NCBI RefSeq assembly: GCF_004770265.1
Contig: NZ_RQGQ01000017.1
Coordinates: forward strand, 124,001 to 188,000
Reading direction: 5' to 3'
DNA: 64,000 bases
Origin: Leptospira congkakensis
GTDB lineage: Bacteria > Spirochaetota > Leptospiria > Leptospirales > Leptospiraceae
Shown here: in pieces, positions 27,136 through 34,432 of the stretch
Layout of the letters: each line of letters opens with the position of its first letter
Numbering within the stretch: the stretch's first letter is position 1
Made by a program: the position numbers and the translations under genes
Notes under the pieces: model-generated
What the model was told of the DNA's origin: nothing
Databases searched by the model: none
The model's input: only the letters and a program-made list of their open reading frames with translations

Positions 27136-29028
27136 ATGGTAACAGAGAAAGCTAACTATGTCTATTGGACGAAATTCAGGAAGGATACAACCCCCCTGCT
27201 TCGTCGTTTTATATTCATTGCAGCGACTTTGTTTATTATTGCAGCTTTTTTGCATGTAGTTCCATTTTTTACAAACCAAGGAGAAATTGATTATATTTTC
27301 TTTTTTGTAGATCTCTCGATTGCAGTCATTTTATATCTAGAATATCTATTAAAAAATAGAGTCCCTCTGATCATCAGAGTTTTTAGTTTAATTGGTACCG
27401 CTGTTTTTATTTCTGTTTTATCTTTTATCCGAAGTGGACTACTCGGAACTGGTGAAATCTCATTAGCATTCATCATTATTTCTTTTTTTGTTTTTCTTCC
27501 ACCTATCATCAGTTTAATTTCATCTCTCTTAATTTCCATGCTTCCTGGAATATTTGGTGTTATGGTGTATTTTTCCTGGATACAATTTCCAGAATTCTTA
27601 GGAATGAGAAACAATAGTCCAAGAGAGTGGTATTTTAAATCCATTAGTCTTGTTATTTTTTCCATTCTAAGTGGATTTTTAATCCAAAGGCTTAGAGCAA
27701 AGTTAATTAAAAATATAGTTTATCTCAAAGAATCGAGAAGCAAAATATTAAAATCTCAAAAACATATCGATAAACTTGCATTTTATGATTCCTTAACTCA
27801 TCTTCCAAATCGTTATCTTTTTGAAAAGTTGATTCAAAACAGAATTCATTCAGGTGTTAAGGAGGCATTTTTACTTTTAATCAATTTAAAAGGATTAAAA
27901 GTAATCAATGCACTTCATGGAATAGGATTTGGTGATCAAATATTAGCATTAACTGGTTGCGTGTTAAAATTATATTCAGATGAACAACCAGATTTATTAG
28001 TCGCAAGTTTAGGAGGAGATCAATTCATTCTTTGGATCGAAAATTCATCTAAAACAAAAATTGAAGATGCAATTATCAAATTTGATCTTAACAACAACGA
28101 ATTACTCACTCCAGAAAATTTAGGTCATCGATTACAATACCGAGCATCGGGAATTCAATACCCTATTGACGCGAACCATATTGATGAAGTTATTCGTAAA
28201 CTTTCTATAGCAATGAATGTAGCAAGAGAAGAGACTTTGCCAAAATTAGTTTGGTTTCAACCTGGAATGGAATTAAAAATCGAAAGAGAACAAAAACTCA
28301 AAATATATTTAGAAAAAACCATTAACGAAAAAAACTTTAAAATTGCTTACCAAGAGAAAGTTGATATCATTACGAAAAAAACAATTGGACTCGAAGCTCT
28401 GGCCAGGTGGAATGCACCTGAATTTGGAAATGTTCCTCCTGATGAGTTCATCCCCATTATCACAAAATCAGAGTTAATTGTTCCATTTGGAAAATGTATT
28501 TTTGAGAAAGTTCTTTCTCACATCCCAAAACTACTAAAATCTTTTGGAAATGACATCCAAATTTCGATTAACATTTCACCTATTTTCTTTTTATATCCAA
28601 ACTTCAATGAATATATCATTCAATGTTTAACGGAACAAAAAATTGAACCGAAAAACATTATATTCGAAATCACAGAGGATGTGTTTTTAGATGAAATTGA
28701 AACCATACAGAGAATTGTTTCCGAACTTAGATCCAAAGGTATTTCTGTTTCACTGGATGATTTTGGAAAGGGGTATTCATCACTTCATTATATGCAGAAA
28801 ATTCAATTTGATGAATTAAAAATTGATAAATCGTTTTTAGATGATATTGCAAGTTCTGATAGGAATTTTTCACTACTAGAATCGATTTGCCGTTTAGCAG
28901 ATTCTTTGGGATTAAAAACAATTGCAGAAGGAATTGAAAACGAAGAACAAATCCTTCGTTTAAAACAAACCTCTTGCCATGTAGTCCAAGGTTATCTATA
29001 TTCAAGACCAGAAATACTGTTTGATTAA
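27136..29028 (+). CDS. Membrane protein with degenerate GGDEF and intact EAL domain
   Basis: The 630-residue product has five or six N-terminal membrane helices (about 20-195), a GGDEF-fold domain whose active-site motif reads GGDQF (293-297), and an EAL domain with EAL at 420-422, DDFGKGYSSLHYMQKIQ and IAEGIENEEQ. The Glu to Gln change in the GGDEF loop predicts loss of diguanylate cyclase activity, so the protein is probably a c-di-GMP phosphodiesterase with a GTP-sensing or structural GGDEF domain. Base composition is more AT-rich than the neighbours. It ends 82 bp before the CDF transporter. Confidence 0.9.
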   Translation: MVTEKANYVYWTKFRKDTTPLLRRFIFIAATLFIIAAFLHVVPFFTNQGEIDYIFFFVDLSIAVILYLEYLLKNRVPLIIRVFSLIGTAVFISVLSFIRSGLLGTGEISLAFIIISFFVFLPPIISLISSLLISMLPGIFGVMVYFSWIQFPEFLGMRNNSPREWYFKSISLVIFSILSGFLIQRLRAKLIKNIVYLKESRSKILKSQKHIDKLAFYDSLTHLPNRYLFEKLIQNRIHSGVKEAFLLLINLKGLKVINALHGIGFGDQILALTGCVLKLYSDEQPDLLVASLGGDQFILWIENSSKTKIEDAIIKFDLNNNELLTPENLGHRLQYRASGIQYPIDANHIDEVIRKLSIAMNVAREETLPKLVWFQPGMELKIEREQKLKIYLEKTINEKNFKIAYQEKVDIITKKTIGLEALARWNAPEFGNVPPDEFIPIITKSELIVPFGKCIFEKVLSHIPKLLKSFGNDIQISINISPIFFLYPNFNEYIIQCLTEQKIEPKNIIFEITEDVFLDEIETIQRIVSELRSKGISVSLDDFGKGYSSLHYMQKIQFDELKIDKSFLDDIASSDRNFSLLESICRLADSLGLKTIAEGIENEEQILRLKQTSCHVVQGYLYSRPEILFD

Positions 29029-29110
29029 CAAATTCGAATTTCCAATTAACATCTATTTTCCTTCTCTTTCTTAGTTGCAGAGAAAAATCAAATCTAAAAA
29101 TATATCCTGT

Positions 29111-30037
29111 ATGGGACAAGGTCATAATCATTCTAAACACGACCACCACGTGCACGATCATAACCATCTTCATACAACTTCCACTTCTAAAAATTTAGCC
29201 TGGGCTTTTGCACTTAACTTAAGTTTTTCTCTTATAGAATTGGTTGGAGGAATTTTTTCCAATAGTATTGCCATCATTTCCGACGCCTTCCATGATTTTG
29301 GCGATGCATTGTCATTGGCTCTCGTTTGGTATCTACAAAAAGTTTCAACAAAACCTAAAGACAATTTATTTGACTATGGATACAAACGTTTCTCCATACT
29401 TGGTGCACTCATCATTTCAGTAATCCTTTCTGTTGGATCCATATTTATGATCATCGAATCTATAAAAAGATTCATCACTCCAGAAGAAACTAAAGCAGAT
29501 GTTATGTTTATACTCGCCATCATTGGTGTTGTTGTTAATGGTGTTGCTATGATTCGACTCAACCATGGCAAATCATTATCCGAGAAAGCAGTGTTCCTTC
29601 ATTTTTTAGAAGATATACTTGGATGGGTTGCAGTTCTTATTGGCAGCGTTGTTATGATGTACTTTAAGTTTCCTTGGTTTGATCCATTATTATCTCTGCT
29701 TATTGCTTTATGGATTTTATGGAATGCTTACGGTAATATCAAACAAGTAATGATTGTGATGTTACAAGCAGTTCCAGAATCTGTTGATCGTACTGACCTT
29801 ATCGAACATTGGGAAAAAATCAAAGGAATTCAGTCGGTTCACGATATCAAAATCTGGAGTTTAGATGGAAGTCATCATGTAGCTTCTTTACATGTACTCA
29901 TAGACAAATCAGTCAAACTAAATGAATTTCAAAATATTAAAGAAAAGATTAGAGAAATTGCCTTGGAGTTTGAAATTATTCACACTACTATCGAATTAGA
30001 AACTGACGTCGAACAATGTAAACTTCATTCAGACTGA
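29111..30037 (+). CDS. Cation diffusion facilitator (Zn/Co/Cd exporter, CzcD type)
   Basis: From the ATG at 29111 the product has 308 residues: a His-rich cytoplasmic N-terminus (GHNHSKHDHHVHDHNHLH), six membrane helices and a C-terminal ferredoxin-like metal domain. The transport site pairs are visible as HDFGD in helix 2 (SDAFHDFGDALSLAL) and HFLED in helix 5, the His-x3-Asp arrangement of zinc exporters. A TTG at 29075 would add 12 residues; neither start has a good Shine-Dalgarno. It exports divalent metal using the proton gradient. The end overlaps the convergent GST gene by 9 bp. Confidence 0.92.
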   Translation: MGQGHNHSKHDHHVHDHNHLHTTSTSKNLAWAFALNLSFSLIELVGGIFSNSIAIISDAFHDFGDALSLALVWYLQKVSTKPKDNLFDYGYKRFSILGALIISVILSVGSIFMIIESIKRFITPEETKADVMFILAIIGVVVNGVAMIRLNHGKSLSEKAVFLHFLEDILGWVAVLIGSVVMMYFKFPWFDPLLSLLIALWILWNAYGNIKQVMIVMLQAVPESVDRTDLIEHWEKIKGIQSVHDIKIWSLDGSHHVASLHVLIDKSVKLNEFQNIKEKIREIALEFEIIHTTIELETDVEQCKLHSD

Positions 30038-30631
30038 ATTCATTGGTCTGAATTTATCTAAAGATTGGATTTGTTTGATCCAATCTAAGATTTTTGGATA
30101 TAACGATAAATCAAATCCACCTTCATGAGCAACATGAGTGTAAGCAAACAAAGATATATCTGCGGTAGTTATAAAATCTCCTACCAGAAATTTAGTTTTT
30201 GTTAGCTGTGTTTCCATAACTTGTAAGGCTTTATGACCACCCACTTGTTTTGATTCGTATTCGGCACGCCTCTCCTCAGGAATTCCCAAATAATGGCTGA
30301 TAAATCTTGCTACTGCAATGTATGGTTCATGACTGTACTGTTCAAAAAACTGCCATTGTAACACTTTAGCTCTTTCAAAGTTATCTTTGGGAAGCAGATG
30401 ACTTCCTTCCGCTAAAAAATTTAGAATGGCATTGGACTCAGATAAAATCCTTCCATCGTTCCAAATCAAAACGGGAATTTTTCCATTTGGATTCATTTTT
30501 AAAAATGAATCGGTTTTGGTTTCTCCTTTTTTGATATCAACATCTAACCATTCATAAGGAATTTCTAAGAACGAAGTTACAAGTAAAAGTTTATAACTAT
30601 TTCCTGATTTTTTGTCACCGTAAATTTTCAT
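30029..30631 (-). CDS. Glutathione S-transferase family protein
   Basis: From the ATG at 30631 the product has 200 residues, normal for this family. The N-terminal thioredoxin-fold half shows SGNSYKLLLVTSFLEIPYEW, the cis-proline region NPNGKIPVLIWNDG and the SESNAILNFLAE glutathione-contact motif; the helical half contains FITTADISLFAYTH with the N-capping motif of GSTs. An upstream ATG at 30739 would add 36 residues encoded inside the preceding gene and is rejected; GGAAAG precedes the chosen start. It overlaps the DAPG-hydrolase-like gene by 17 bp, so the two are co-translated and likely part of one detoxification unit. Confidence 0.9.
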   Translation of the reverse strand: MKIYGDKKSGNSYKLLLVTSFLEIPYEWLDVDIKKGETKTDSFLKMNPNGKIPVLIWNDGRILSESNAILNFLAEGSHLLPKDNFERAKVLQWQFFEQYSHEPYIAVARFISHYLGIPEERRAEYESKQVGGHKALQVMETQLTKTKFLVGDFITTADISLFAYTHVAHEGGFDLSLYPKILDWIKQIQSLDKFRPMNSV

Positions 30632-31271
30632 TTTCTTTCCTATAAAGATTTGGCAAAAATCTTTCGAACTGACCCACCTCTTCAATGTTATGTTTGATCC
30701 AAAAAAAACCGTGTTGTTTGTCAAAAAACAAAAACTCAAAGAATGGTCGTATCAACTTAAAACTCAGTCCCTTCCATCCAACAATCAAACAATTTTCATA
30801 ACGAGTTCCTTCGTTACTGTCCTTAAAACTATATTCCATTCTTGCTATAGGCAAAAACCCATAAAGTTTTGGATTATGAACGAAACCTTCTTCATCTAAT
30901 TTTTCGATAGGACTCACTACATTTACTAAATAACTCTTATTCCTACCTAAGTATTCTACAATTCGAAGTTCCGCCCCTGGTCCCACACTGCCATCAGGTT
31001 TTCGTTTTTCATAACTGACATGGACATGATCTTCTGGATGCCATACATGATAACGATTGTAAATCTTTCCTTCATATTCGATTTCCCCTTCCAAATGTTG
31101 GAACCACCAAACCAACATTTTTGGATGTACGCCTCTGATTGTATCATGGCGAATCCAATATTTGACCCGTCCATCCGCAAGTATCTCCCTTCCTGATTCC
31201 GCGGATTCCACGGACTTACGATTCCATTGAATTTCTAACTTTGGTAGTAAACCCAACTTGACTTTTTTCAT
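30615..31271 (-). CDS. DAPG-hydrolase (PhlG)-like protein
   Basis: The 218-residue product resembles the domain of 2,4-diacetylphloroglucinol hydrolase PhlG, a zinc enzyme that cleaves a carbon-carbon bond: HDTIRGVHPKMLVWWFQHLEG, YNRYHVWHPEDHVHVSYE and RMEYSFKDSNEGTRYENCLIVG contain the His and Glu residues expected for the metal site. The natural substrate here is unknown; relatives occur widely without DAPG. It is first in an operon with the GST gene, divergent from a TetR regulator with matching operators between, so an aromatic or lipophilic inducer is plausible (inference). Confidence 0.75.
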   Translation of the reverse strand: MKKVKLGLLPKLEIQWNRKSVESAESGREILADGRVKYWIRHDTIRGVHPKMLVWWFQHLEGEIEYEGKIYNRYHVWHPEDHVHVSYEKRKPDGSVGPGAELRIVEYLGRNKSYLVNVVSPIEKLDEEGFVHNPKLYGFLPIARMEYSFKDSNEGTRYENCLIVGWKGLSFKLIRPFFEFLFFDKQHGFFWIKHNIEEVGQFERFLPNLYRKENENLR

Positions 31272-31283
31272 TTCGACTCTCCT

Positions 31284-31334
31284 TGTACAGTAATCACTAT
31301 ACCTAGTTATTTCAATGTAAAGTAAATACTATAC
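31284..31334. promoter_or_regulatory. Two TetR-type operators between the divergent genes
   Basis: Two 18-bp imperfect palindromes, GTACAGTAATCACTATAC (31285-31302) and GTAAAGTAAATACTATAC (31317-31334), each match their reverse complement at 14 of 18 positions and each other at 15 of 18. They lie 32 bp apart, about three helical turns, in the 127-bp gap between the DAPG-hydrolase-like gene and the TetR gene. This is the expected layout for autoregulation plus control of the divergent operon. Confidence 0.65.
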
Positions 31335-31398
31335 AAAAAATCAATCGAAAAAATTACCCATGTATAAAAAATGATTCCAAACGGACTCGGGTGAACCC

Positions 31399-32055
31399 AT
31401 GAAACTGACCTTAAAATTACTACAAAATGAATTTAATGCTTATCAAAATCCAGAGTCGGAAAAGGAAAAAGACATAGTAAAAGCGGCTGAGGATGTATTT
31501 GCTGAATTAGGATTTACCGGCGCCACAACAGCAGAGTTAGCGAAAAGAGCTGGCGTTACAGAACGTACACTCTTTAAATACTTTCCTTCAAAAAATGATT
31601 TATACAGACGGGTTTTATCGGGATTACTTCTTTCAACGATTGTACCTGGTCATATGTCCGATCTAAAAGAAAGACTAGAATCGCTGAAACCAAATTTCAA
31701 AGATTGGTACATTTCAATTTTAAAAGCAAGGTATGATGCCGTAGCACAAGAACCCAAAAAATTAAAACTACTTCTTGGTGCCCTTCTTTTCTCCAAAGAA
31801 TTTTCCGAGATCTTTGGTAATCTTTGGAAAATAAACCTATATGATACTTCCGTAAAAGCCATCCAATACTTTCAAGAAATGGGTGATATCAGAAAGGATT
31901 TAGATGCAGAGCAAATTGTTAGAGCCTCTTTTAGTTTGGGTGCTAGTTTTTTGATTACAAAATTTGTATTAGCACCAAAGTTTCCCTTGGATCCAAACCA
32001 AGAAATCGAAACTCTTTTTGTGATTTTCTTTCAAGGAATAAAAAATGAAAAGTAA
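31399..32055 (+). CDS. TetR-family transcriptional regulator
   Basis: The 218-residue product has an N-terminal TetR helix-turn-helix (about residues 20-75: VKAAEDVFAELGFTGATTAELAKRAGVTERTLFKYFPSKNDL), where the recognition helix is RAGVTERTLFKYF. The C-terminal ligand/dimer domain is helical and variable. It is divergently transcribed from the DAPG-hydrolase-like/GST operon, with twin palindromes between, making it the probable repressor of both units. The ligand is unknown. Confidence 0.93.
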   Translation: MKLTLKLLQNEFNAYQNPESEKEKDIVKAAEDVFAELGFTGATTAELAKRAGVTERTLFKYFPSKNDLYRRVLSGLLLSTIVPGHMSDLKERLESLKPNFKDWYISILKARYDAVAQEPKKLKLLLGALLFSKEFSEIFGNLWKINLYDTSVKAIQYFQEMGDIRKDLDAEQIVRASFSLGASFLITKFVLAPKFPLDPNQEIETLFVIFFQGIKNEK

Positions 32056-32168
32056 AAGTTCTCAAATATCGCGAAGGCTCTAAAACCTCAGATGATGTTC
32101 TTCAAAATTATTTTATGACTATTTAATTCATTTTTAAACCATTTGAATTATCTAGTAATAGAAGAGAC

Positions 32169-33224
32169 TTATTTATTTCTAGTTTTCTCCTTTTTGGGAA
32201 GTAACAAAGTTACTTTTCCTTTGGTTAACAAATTGTTTGCCATTTCTTCCACACCATCACCACTTCCCAAATAATAATCCAAACGACCCGCACCAGTAAT
32301 TGCATTGCCTCTATCATGAACAAACACCAACCGATTGTTTATTACTTCTCCTCTCGATGAAAAGGAAAGTAATATGGGTAATCCTAACGGAATTTGTTTG
32401 TCCATAGCAACGGATCGAAATGAGACCAATCGAATTCCAGCACTACCCAATGGTCCAAAGAAACTTTCATTTAGTTGTGTTTTTGGCAAAGATTCTTTTT
32501 CAAAAAATATATATCTTGGATTCATTAAAATGGCTTCAGTAACTTCTTTAGGTTTGGATTGAATGCAATTTGAAAGATGGTATGGTTTTAAACTGGGGCA
32601 AATTCCTTGTAGGTGAACAGAAGGACTAATATAATTCTGATCATTGTCGGCTGCATAATTGATTCGAAATTTTTCTTTTGTTTCTGTTTCAACAAATGCG
32701 GATCCTTCCAACTGAGCTAAATGTAAGTCTGTCAAACGCAAAAAAACAATTGGTTTGGAATATTTTTCCCAAACAGACCTTTGATTCCACTTTTCCCTAA
32801 GAAAGAATTTTGGATTTTCGGACATCGTTTGATCAGATTTTGGCGGAGACAATGCAGGGTATTGATATTCTCCTTCTGGTTTACTTTTTCCATTAATTCG
32901 TACTTCATAATATCCTGTTATAGTGGGAGGACCATCAGAAGGGCTCAATTCAATGAATAAAAATTGTTTTTTGATTTCATTTTGAATTTTGTGAGAGGGT
33001 GTATCTCGGATTACCGTTTGGAGATTTTCTAAAGAATGAAGAATCTCTTCATTTGTATATTCCTCATCCCCAAAACGTAATTTGGTATCTTTTGGCATCC
33101 GCTTAAAATGTTGGATGGACTCTTTGAAAGCAAACTCTAGATTTGGATCTTTTGTTGGCTCGGCAAGTAAAGCCATAGTCGAAAGGAAACCGATCACAAA
33201 GGAAACCGAGGTAATTTTGAACAT
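32169..33224 (-). CDS. mltA: Membrane-bound lytic murein transglycosylase A-like
   Basis: From the ATG at 33224 the product has 351 residues with an N-terminal hydrophobic signal (KITSVSFVIGFLSTMALLA) but no lipobox Cys. It has the MltA domain (ITGYYEVRINGKS, then AQLEGSAFVETETKEKFRINYAADN, GPLGSAGIRLVS) and the C-terminal 3D domain, with the three catalytic aspartates in FVHDRGNAITGAGRLDYYLGSGDGVEEMA. MltA cleaves glycan strands with anhydro-muramyl formation. An upstream ATG at 33275 would prepend 17 residues encoded by sequence similar to the intergenic repeats at 33374, so 33224 is preferred. Confidence 0.85.
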   Translation of the reverse strand: MFKITSVSFVIGFLSTMALLAEPTKDPNLEFAFKESIQHFKRMPKDTKLRFGDEEYTNEEILHSLENLQTVIRDTPSHKIQNEIKKQFLFIELSPSDGPPTITGYYEVRINGKSKPEGEYQYPALSPPKSDQTMSENPKFFLREKWNQRSVWEKYSKPIVFLRLTDLHLAQLEGSAFVETETKEKFRINYAADNDQNYISPSVHLQGICPSLKPYHLSNCIQSKPKEVTEAILMNPRYIFFEKESLPKTQLNESFFGPLGSAGIRLVSFRSVAMDKQIPLGLPILLSFSSRGEVINNRLVFVHDRGNAITGAGRLDYYLGSGDGVEEMANNLLTKGKVTLLLPKKEKTRNK

Positions 33225-33373
33225 CAGGCGAAAAGGTAAGTCACTTTCTTTTTTCAGCTGGTTACCTTTGCACATAGAGTATGGTTTCGTTTGGCACCAA
33301 GATTTTGAATACCTTTAAAAGAATGGAAACGGAGAGCGAGAAATTCAGGAAAGAGAGTTTCCGATTTTCCTTA

Positions 33374-33410
33374 GAAAGTGATGGGAAAAGGTAACTCGGT
33401 TTCCAAAGAA
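33374..33410 (+). repeat. 37-bp intergenic repeat, copy 1
   Basis: GAAAGT, six variable bases, then AAAAGGTAACTCGGTTTCC and AAAGAA. It matches copy 2 (33442-33478) at 31 of 37 positions with a 68-bp period. It lies in the 487-bp gap between mltA and rpmH (33225-33711), where I see no convincing gene. Confidence 0.7.
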
Positions 33411-33441
33411 AGCGATACTATAAAGAAACTCACTATCGAAC

Positions 33442-33478
33442 GAAAGTCGCTGTAAAAGGTAACTCGATTTCCAAAGAA
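33442..33478 (+). repeat. 37-bp intergenic repeat, copy 2
   Basis: Second copy, in the same register. Its first 12 bases, GAAAGTCGCTGT, recur exactly at 33598-33609, and a diverged inverted copy (AAAGGTAAC ... AAAGAAAGTGA on the minus strand) covers 33241-33269 at the mltA start region. Confidence 0.7.
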
Positions 33479-33711
33479 GGTGGCAAACAAACCCAGTTCC
33501 CATGATAAGCCCAAGAACGAGCCAACCACCAAGGTAAGGAAGTGGAAAAACTAAGTCCCTCACCTAAAACTGAATGTTTTTGCCTTATGTCTCATAAGAA
33601 AGTCGCTGTCCAATCATTTTTCCCAATTCCCCTTGACTTCCATGGGGGTACCAAAAACCTTTCAAAAGACCTCATATTTTTGCGATCATATATAGATTAA
33701 TTAGGTGTTTC

Positions 33712-33873
33712 ATGAAACGTACATTCCAACCGAGTAAAATTAAACGCGTGAGAACTCACGGATTCCGAGCCAGAATGGCTACCCCAGGCGGAAGAAATGT
33801 GATAGCCAACAGAAGAAGAAAAGGACGTGCTAAATTGACTGTTTCCGACGAAAAAATCGGGAGAAAGTTCTAA
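33712..33873 (+). CDS. rpmH: 50S ribosomal protein L34
   Basis: A 53-residue basic protein, [20 protein letters not shown] at the start and [15 protein letters not shown] near the end, matching bacterial L34 over its full length. L34 is an assembly protein of the large subunit. It heads the rpmH-rnpA-yidD-yidC-jag-mnmE cluster found in many bacteria, often near the replication origin; I see no DnaA-box cluster in the adjacent gap. Confidence 0.97.
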   Translation: MKRTFQPSKIKRVRTHGFRARMATPGGRNVIANRRRKGRAKLTVSDEKIGRKF

Positions 33874-33944
33874 TTTAGGAGCTTCCTGCGGAGACCCTTC
33901 GCGACCAAACCAGGATCCAGGAACTCTTTCGTCAGAATCGTAAA

Positions 33945-34205
33945 ATGGGCAGGCCACCGATGCGATGGCTTGTTCGAAAAAACGGCCTTCCGTTTGCCAG
34001 TTTTTTATTTTGTCCCGATAAAACTCACAAAACAGCCGTTGCACGAAACCGTTCTAAACGAATTCTCAGAGAACTGGTTCGGAACCATCTTTCTTTAATA
34101 CCAGTAGGATACGATTGTGCCCTACTCGTTCAGAAAGAATTTGCGAAGTTATCTAAGGAAGACCGAGAGGTTTTGTTCCTTTCGGCTCTAAAACAATTCC
34201 CATGA
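33945..34205 (+). CDS. rnpA: Ribonuclease P protein component (start uncertain, N-terminus probably longer)
   Basis: RnpA binds the RNase P RNA and helps mature tRNA 5' ends. The diagnostic RNR motif is present: [18 protein letters not shown]. From the only canonical start, ATG 33945, the product is 86 residues, shorter than the usual 110-120. The same frame stays open upstream to 33879 and encodes LPAETLRDQTRIQELFRQNRK, which fits the N-terminal RnpA helix, but contains no ATG, GTG or TTG. An AGGAG at 33877-33881 points to initiation near 33888. Non-canonical initiation or a sequence error is likely. The end overlaps yidD by 4 bp. Confidence 0.85.
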   Translation: MGRPPMRWLVRKNGLPFASFLFCPDKTHKTAVARNRSKRILRELVRNHLSLIPVGYDCALLVQKEFAKLSKEDREVLFLSALKQFP

Positions 34206-34429
34206 ATCGGCTGTTTTTGGTTCTTATTTACCTCTACAAAAAACTGCTGTCCCCACTATTGCCTCCGGCTTGCCGGTTTACCCCCAGTTGTTCTGAATAC
34301 GCCAAACAAGCGTTTGAAACCTATCCATGGTATATAGCGTTCTGTCTAAGTGTTGTTCGAATTTCTAAATGCCACCCTTATCACGAAGGTGGGCATGACC
34401 CATTACCGAAATCCTTTAACAAGAGTTAA
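34202..34429 (+). CDS. yidD: Membrane protein insertion efficiency factor YidD
   Basis: A 75-residue protein with the full family pattern: an amphipathic N-terminal helix ([16 protein letters not shown]), [14 protein letters not shown], then [18 protein letters not shown]. The cysteines are conserved. Its usual final motif GGVDPVP is here GGHDPLP. It assists YidC in membrane protein insertion. Start ATG is within the ATGA overlap with rnpA; yidC follows 3 bp later. Confidence 0.96.
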   Translation: MNRLFLVLIYLYKKLLSPLLPPACRFTPSCSEYAKQAFETYPWYIAFCLSVVRISKCHPYHEGGHDPLPKSFNKS

Positions 34430-34432
34430 CTT

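Larger units (their letters stand above)
33225..33711. other. Repeat-bearing gene-free gap before rpmH
   Basis: The 487-bp gap between mltA and rpmH holds the direct repeats listed separately and a diverged inverted copy near the mltA end. A minus-strand frame of 72 codons (33345-33563) covers the repeats but has no Shine-Dalgarno and no family resemblance, so I do not call it a gene. The rpmH promoter must lie at the right end; TTGACT at 33633-33638 is the best -35 candidate but lacks a well-placed -10. Confidence 0.6.

Noticed and set aside
33345..33563. Minus-strand frame of 72 codons with hydrophobic stretches before mltA
   Set aside because: It lies across the intergenic repeats, has no Shine-Dalgarno and resembles no family; more likely a chance frame.
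33276..33711. Replication origin next to rpmH
   Set aside because: rpmH-rnpA is often origin-proximal, but I see no DnaA-box cluster and no dnaA or dnaN in the window.
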